NCBI GenBank assembly: GCA_036702975.1
Contig: DATNPX010000009.1
Coordinates: 1-51,913, forward strand
Source of the DNA: DATNPX01 sp036702975
GTDB taxonomy: Bacteria; Cyanobacteriota; Vampirovibrionia; Obscuribacterales; Obscuribacteraceae
DNA: 51,913 nt
Reading direction: 5' to 3'
Of this stretch, positions 49,965 to 51,913 are shown piece by piece; positions within the stretch are counted from its first letter, which is position 1, and every line of letters begins with the position of its first letter. The position numbers and the translations under genes were made by a program. The notes under the pieces are model-generated. The model was not told where the DNA came from, made no database searches, and saw only the letters and a list, made by a program, of their open reading frames with translations.

Positions 49965-50441
49965 CTAGCGATTGCAGTTTTCGCTGCCCACGACCGCGCC
50001 GGCGATTGCACCAGCAGCGGTGCCAACTCCCTTGTCGTGTCTTCCCGCGATCACATTACCTAGCACAGCACCGATTCCGACCGAGGCTACGTTGCAACCG
50101 ACGTTATTGCGCGGTGGTGGCGGTGCTTCCGTATAATACGGTTGTGGCTGATAGTAGGCGGCTGGCGGCGGTGGTGGTGGCTCGGGAATGATTGTGCCGA
50201 CATCAAGAGCTTGTCTTTTAATAAGAGCTTCCCTGGTTCCGTTGCCGTTGTCTACTATGATCAGATCGTCGCCGACATTTTTTTGTTCGTATCGCGACAC
50301 CATCTTCAATAGAGCACTGTATCCCTGGGGTCCTAAATATTGGGAGTCTTGTTGCAATCTTGCTGCTACTTCGTTGCCCTGTCCGCGATCAAGATTTATC
50401 GCTAGATTTCTGGCTTCTGCCTCAAAGTTGAATGGCGGCAT
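49965..50441 (-). CDS. glycine-zipper protein with proline-rich linker
   Basis: 158 residues from the ATG at 50441, chosen because AGGAG lies about seven bases upstream; an ATG seven codons earlier is weaker. The N-terminal 75 residues form a polar helical domain (LAINLDRGQGNEVAARLQQD). A proline/tyrosine linker follows (PEPPPPPPAAYYQPQPYYTE), and the last 45 residues are a glycine-zipper pair (VASVGIGAVLGNVIAG and GVGTAAGAIAGAVVGSE) like those in small membrane-embedded or lipoprotein-type proteins. No signal peptide is visible, so how it reaches a membrane is unclear. Function unknown. Confidence 0.78.
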   Translation of the reverse strand: MPPFNFEAEARNLAINLDRGQGNEVAARLQQDSQYLGPQGYSALLKMVSRYEQKNVGDDLIIVDNGNGTREALIKRQALDVGTIIPEPPPPPPAAYYQPQPYYTEAPPPPRNNVGCNVASVGIGAVLGNVIAGRHDKGVGTAAGAIAGAVVGSENCNR

Positions 50442-50773
50442 TGTGATCTCCTCGTAGTGCAAATGCTTTGTTGGGTAAGGGGATTAGGTTTGATGTCAGG
50501 GGAGTTGCAAACCCGATGTCTAAATAATACGGATCGCTATGACATCGGTATGACGCGTGCCGTGCTTGCGTGCGGTTATTACGCAGACGTTAGCTTTTTT
50601 CTGAGATGACGAGCGCATCACTGGGCGGCCGTTGCCTTTCCCAAGATGCTCCGGTTTTGTCTGGCGATAAAGCATGAATATATATAGAATCGGTGCACAA
50701 AACTTTTGCGCAGGTGCCCGATTCGCCCGAAAATAGCTTGGAATGCGTGATTAGACGTACTAAAATAAATCTC
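50442..50773. promoter_or_regulatory. divergent region with murD promoter
   Basis: No gene seen in 332 bases. TTGGAA (50738-50743), 17 bases, TAAAAT (50761-50766) ends seven bases before the murD GTG, so the mRNA may begin at the start codon (leaderless). An AT-rich run TATATATAG lies near 50678. Confidence 0.45.
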
Positions 50774-51913
50774 GTGGCAGATTGGCGAGACAAACGAGTT
50801 TCAATATTAGGTTTCGCACGCAGCGGCGTGTCGAGTGCGCTTTATTTGGTCAAGCATGGTGCCAAAGTGCGCGTCTCTGATTCGAACGTCTATTCAGATG
50901 CGAAGGCTGCTGACGTTGCGAAGCTGGAATCTCTCGGCGTCGAAATTGAATTTGGTGGTCACAGTGACGAAACGGTCGAGCAGGCTGATCTGATCATCAC
51001 GAGCCCTGGCATACCGCCTAGAACACCAGCGATTCAAAAGGCTATCCAGCTTGGACGCGAGGTGATTTGCGATATCGAATTGGTGTGCCGTGAGGTAGAT
51101 ACACCGATCGTCGCCATCACTGGAACGAACGGCAAATCTACAACGACTGCCTTGACTAGTTTTCTCCTCGAGCAATCCGGACGCAGAGCTCCGGCTTGTG
51201 GAAACATTGGTGTTCCCATCTTCTCGCAGCTCGAGAGTGACATCAAGAATGACTTCCTTGTCGCTGAACTGAGCTCCTTTCAGCTTTATTACACCAACAA
51301 GTTTCGTCCTTTCGTTGCTGCCTGGATCAATTTGACACCAGACCATCTCGATTGGCACGGAGACCTGAATGAATACGTTAACGCCAAAAAACGTATTCTA
51401 GCCAACCAAACGCCAGATGATTATGCGGTTTTGAACTTTGACGATCCTTTGGTGGCTAAGCTCGAATCTAAATCGCGGATCATGCCGAACAGCTCACAGT
51501 CAGATCTGCCGACTTATGCAAATGCGGCCTTCGAACGTGAAGGGCAGCTTTTCCTCCGCTGGAAAGGAGAAGTTCAGCAGGTTTGCGCGCTTAATGAGCT
51601 GCAGATAATCGGACGGCACAACATTGAAAATGCTTTAGCTGCTTTGTCGATCGCCGCTATTTGTGGCGTTCCCGCGGCGGAGATAGGAAAGCATCTGAAA
51701 CAATTCAAAGCCCTGGAGCACCGGTTGGAGTTCGTCGCCGAGAAGAATGGTGTTGCGTTCTACAACGATAGCAAAGCGACCAATACAGATTCTGCAATTA
51801 AGGCTCTGGAAGCCTTTGCCGACCGAAAAGTGGTCTTAATCGCAGGGGGCAAAGACAAAGGAACACCGTTAGGTGATTTTGTTTTAGCTGTTCGAAAACA
51901 TGCTTCGGCTGTT
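50774..51913 (+). CDS. murD: UDP-N-acetylmuramoylalanine--D-glutamate ligase, 3' end outside window
   Basis: Adds D-glutamate to UDP-MurNAc-L-Ala in the cytoplasm during peptidoglycan synthesis. 380 of about 450 codons lie in the window. The N-terminal domain begins KRVSILGFARSGVSSALYLV, and the central ligase domain has the ATP loop ITGTNGKSTTTAL near residue 115, followed by ELSSFQL and NLTPDHLDWHG. The C-terminal domain starts with EHRLEFVAEKNGV and FYNDSKATN before the window ends. GTG start; no ribosome-binding site but a -10 box seven bases upstream. Other mur/fts genes probably lie to the right. Confidence 0.95.
   Translation, partial: MADWRDKRVSILGFARSGVSSALYLVKHGAKVRVSDSNVYSDAKAADVAKLESLGVEIEFGGHSDETVEQADLIITSPGIPPRTPAIQKAIQLGREVICDIELVCREVDTPIVAITGTNGKSTTTALTSFLLEQSGRRAPACGNIGVPIFSQLESDIKNDFLVAELSSFQLYYTNKFRPFVAAWINLTPDHLDWHGDLNEYVNAKKRILANQTPDDYAVLNFDDPLVAKLESKSRIMPNSSQSDLPTYANAAFEREGQLFLRWKGEVQQVCALNELQIIGRHNIENALAALSIAAICGVPAAEIGKHLKQFKALEHRLEFVAEKNGVAFYNDSKATNTDSAIKALEAFADRKVVLIAGGKDKGTPLGDFVLAVRKHASAV

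Overview
The window (about 48-50% GC by eye, genes on both strands, short gaps) looks like a chromosomal segment of a free-living Gram-negative-type bacterium. It has peptidoglycan genes (murD, an RlpA-like protein), Sec-type signal peptides, a TonB-type C-terminal domain, a DUF1800/DUF1501 pair and many TPR, proline-rich and glycine-rich secreted or membrane proteins. No photosynthesis gene, phage gene, rRNA or CRISPR array was seen. The style fits a non-photosynthetic relative of Cyanobacteria (Vampirovibrionia/'Melainabacteria', Obscuribacterales-like). That placement is an inference from gene content, not a measured phylogeny.

Layout. 1-4.8 kb: 3' part of a CBS-fused tRNA nucleotidyltransferase, a YegS-like lipid kinase, a secreted START-like protein, a 155-bp element with 35-bp terminal inverted repeats, tRNA-Ser(CGA) and a stand-alone EF-Tu-domain-2-like protein. 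5.2-14.2 kb: a signalling and proteolysis stretch with a Ser/Thr kinase carrying an EF-hand, a clostripain-family protease behind three 17-bp repeats and a strong promoter, a response regulator that has lost most of its DNA-binding domain, two LCMT-type methyltransferases around an S41 PDZ protease, and a degenerate GGDEF protein. 14.3-21 kb: an isochorismatase-fold hydrolase, Tex, and a leftward group of four exported proteins (TPR, small secreted protein, protein with 66-bp internal repeats, DUF4185-like protein that appears to start at CTG). 21-28.7 kb: rightward dinB, glpD, a PHP-type protein with a His/Gly-rich loop, a serine hydrolase and a proline/glycine-rich protein. 28.7-32.4 kb: leftward DUF1800, DUF1501 and an alpha/beta hydrolase. 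32.7-40.5 kb: a TonB-C protein, gltX-cysS, rlpA, a PATAN/DUF4388-like membrane protein and a YebC regulator. 40.8-51.9 kb: TPR protein plus OmpR regulator, a 2OG-Fe(II) oxygenase with a start problem, an ABC exporter, rsgA behind a 22-codon ORF with its own promoter, a hybrid-free sensor kinase, a glycine-zipper protein and the 5' part of murD.

How the genes relate: housekeeping pairs (gltX-cysS; tex; yebC; rsgA; murD; dinB) are interleaved with lineage-specific signalling and surface genes. The least ordinary stretch is 5.2-12.5 kb, where a calcium-type kinase, a family of proteases that is often calcium-activated, a receiver without a working output domain and carboxyl-methyltransferase homologues lie together. 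Whether they form one pathway cannot be told from sequence alone. Several starts differ from the longest open frame and were moved here on ribosome-binding-site or signal-peptide evidence.
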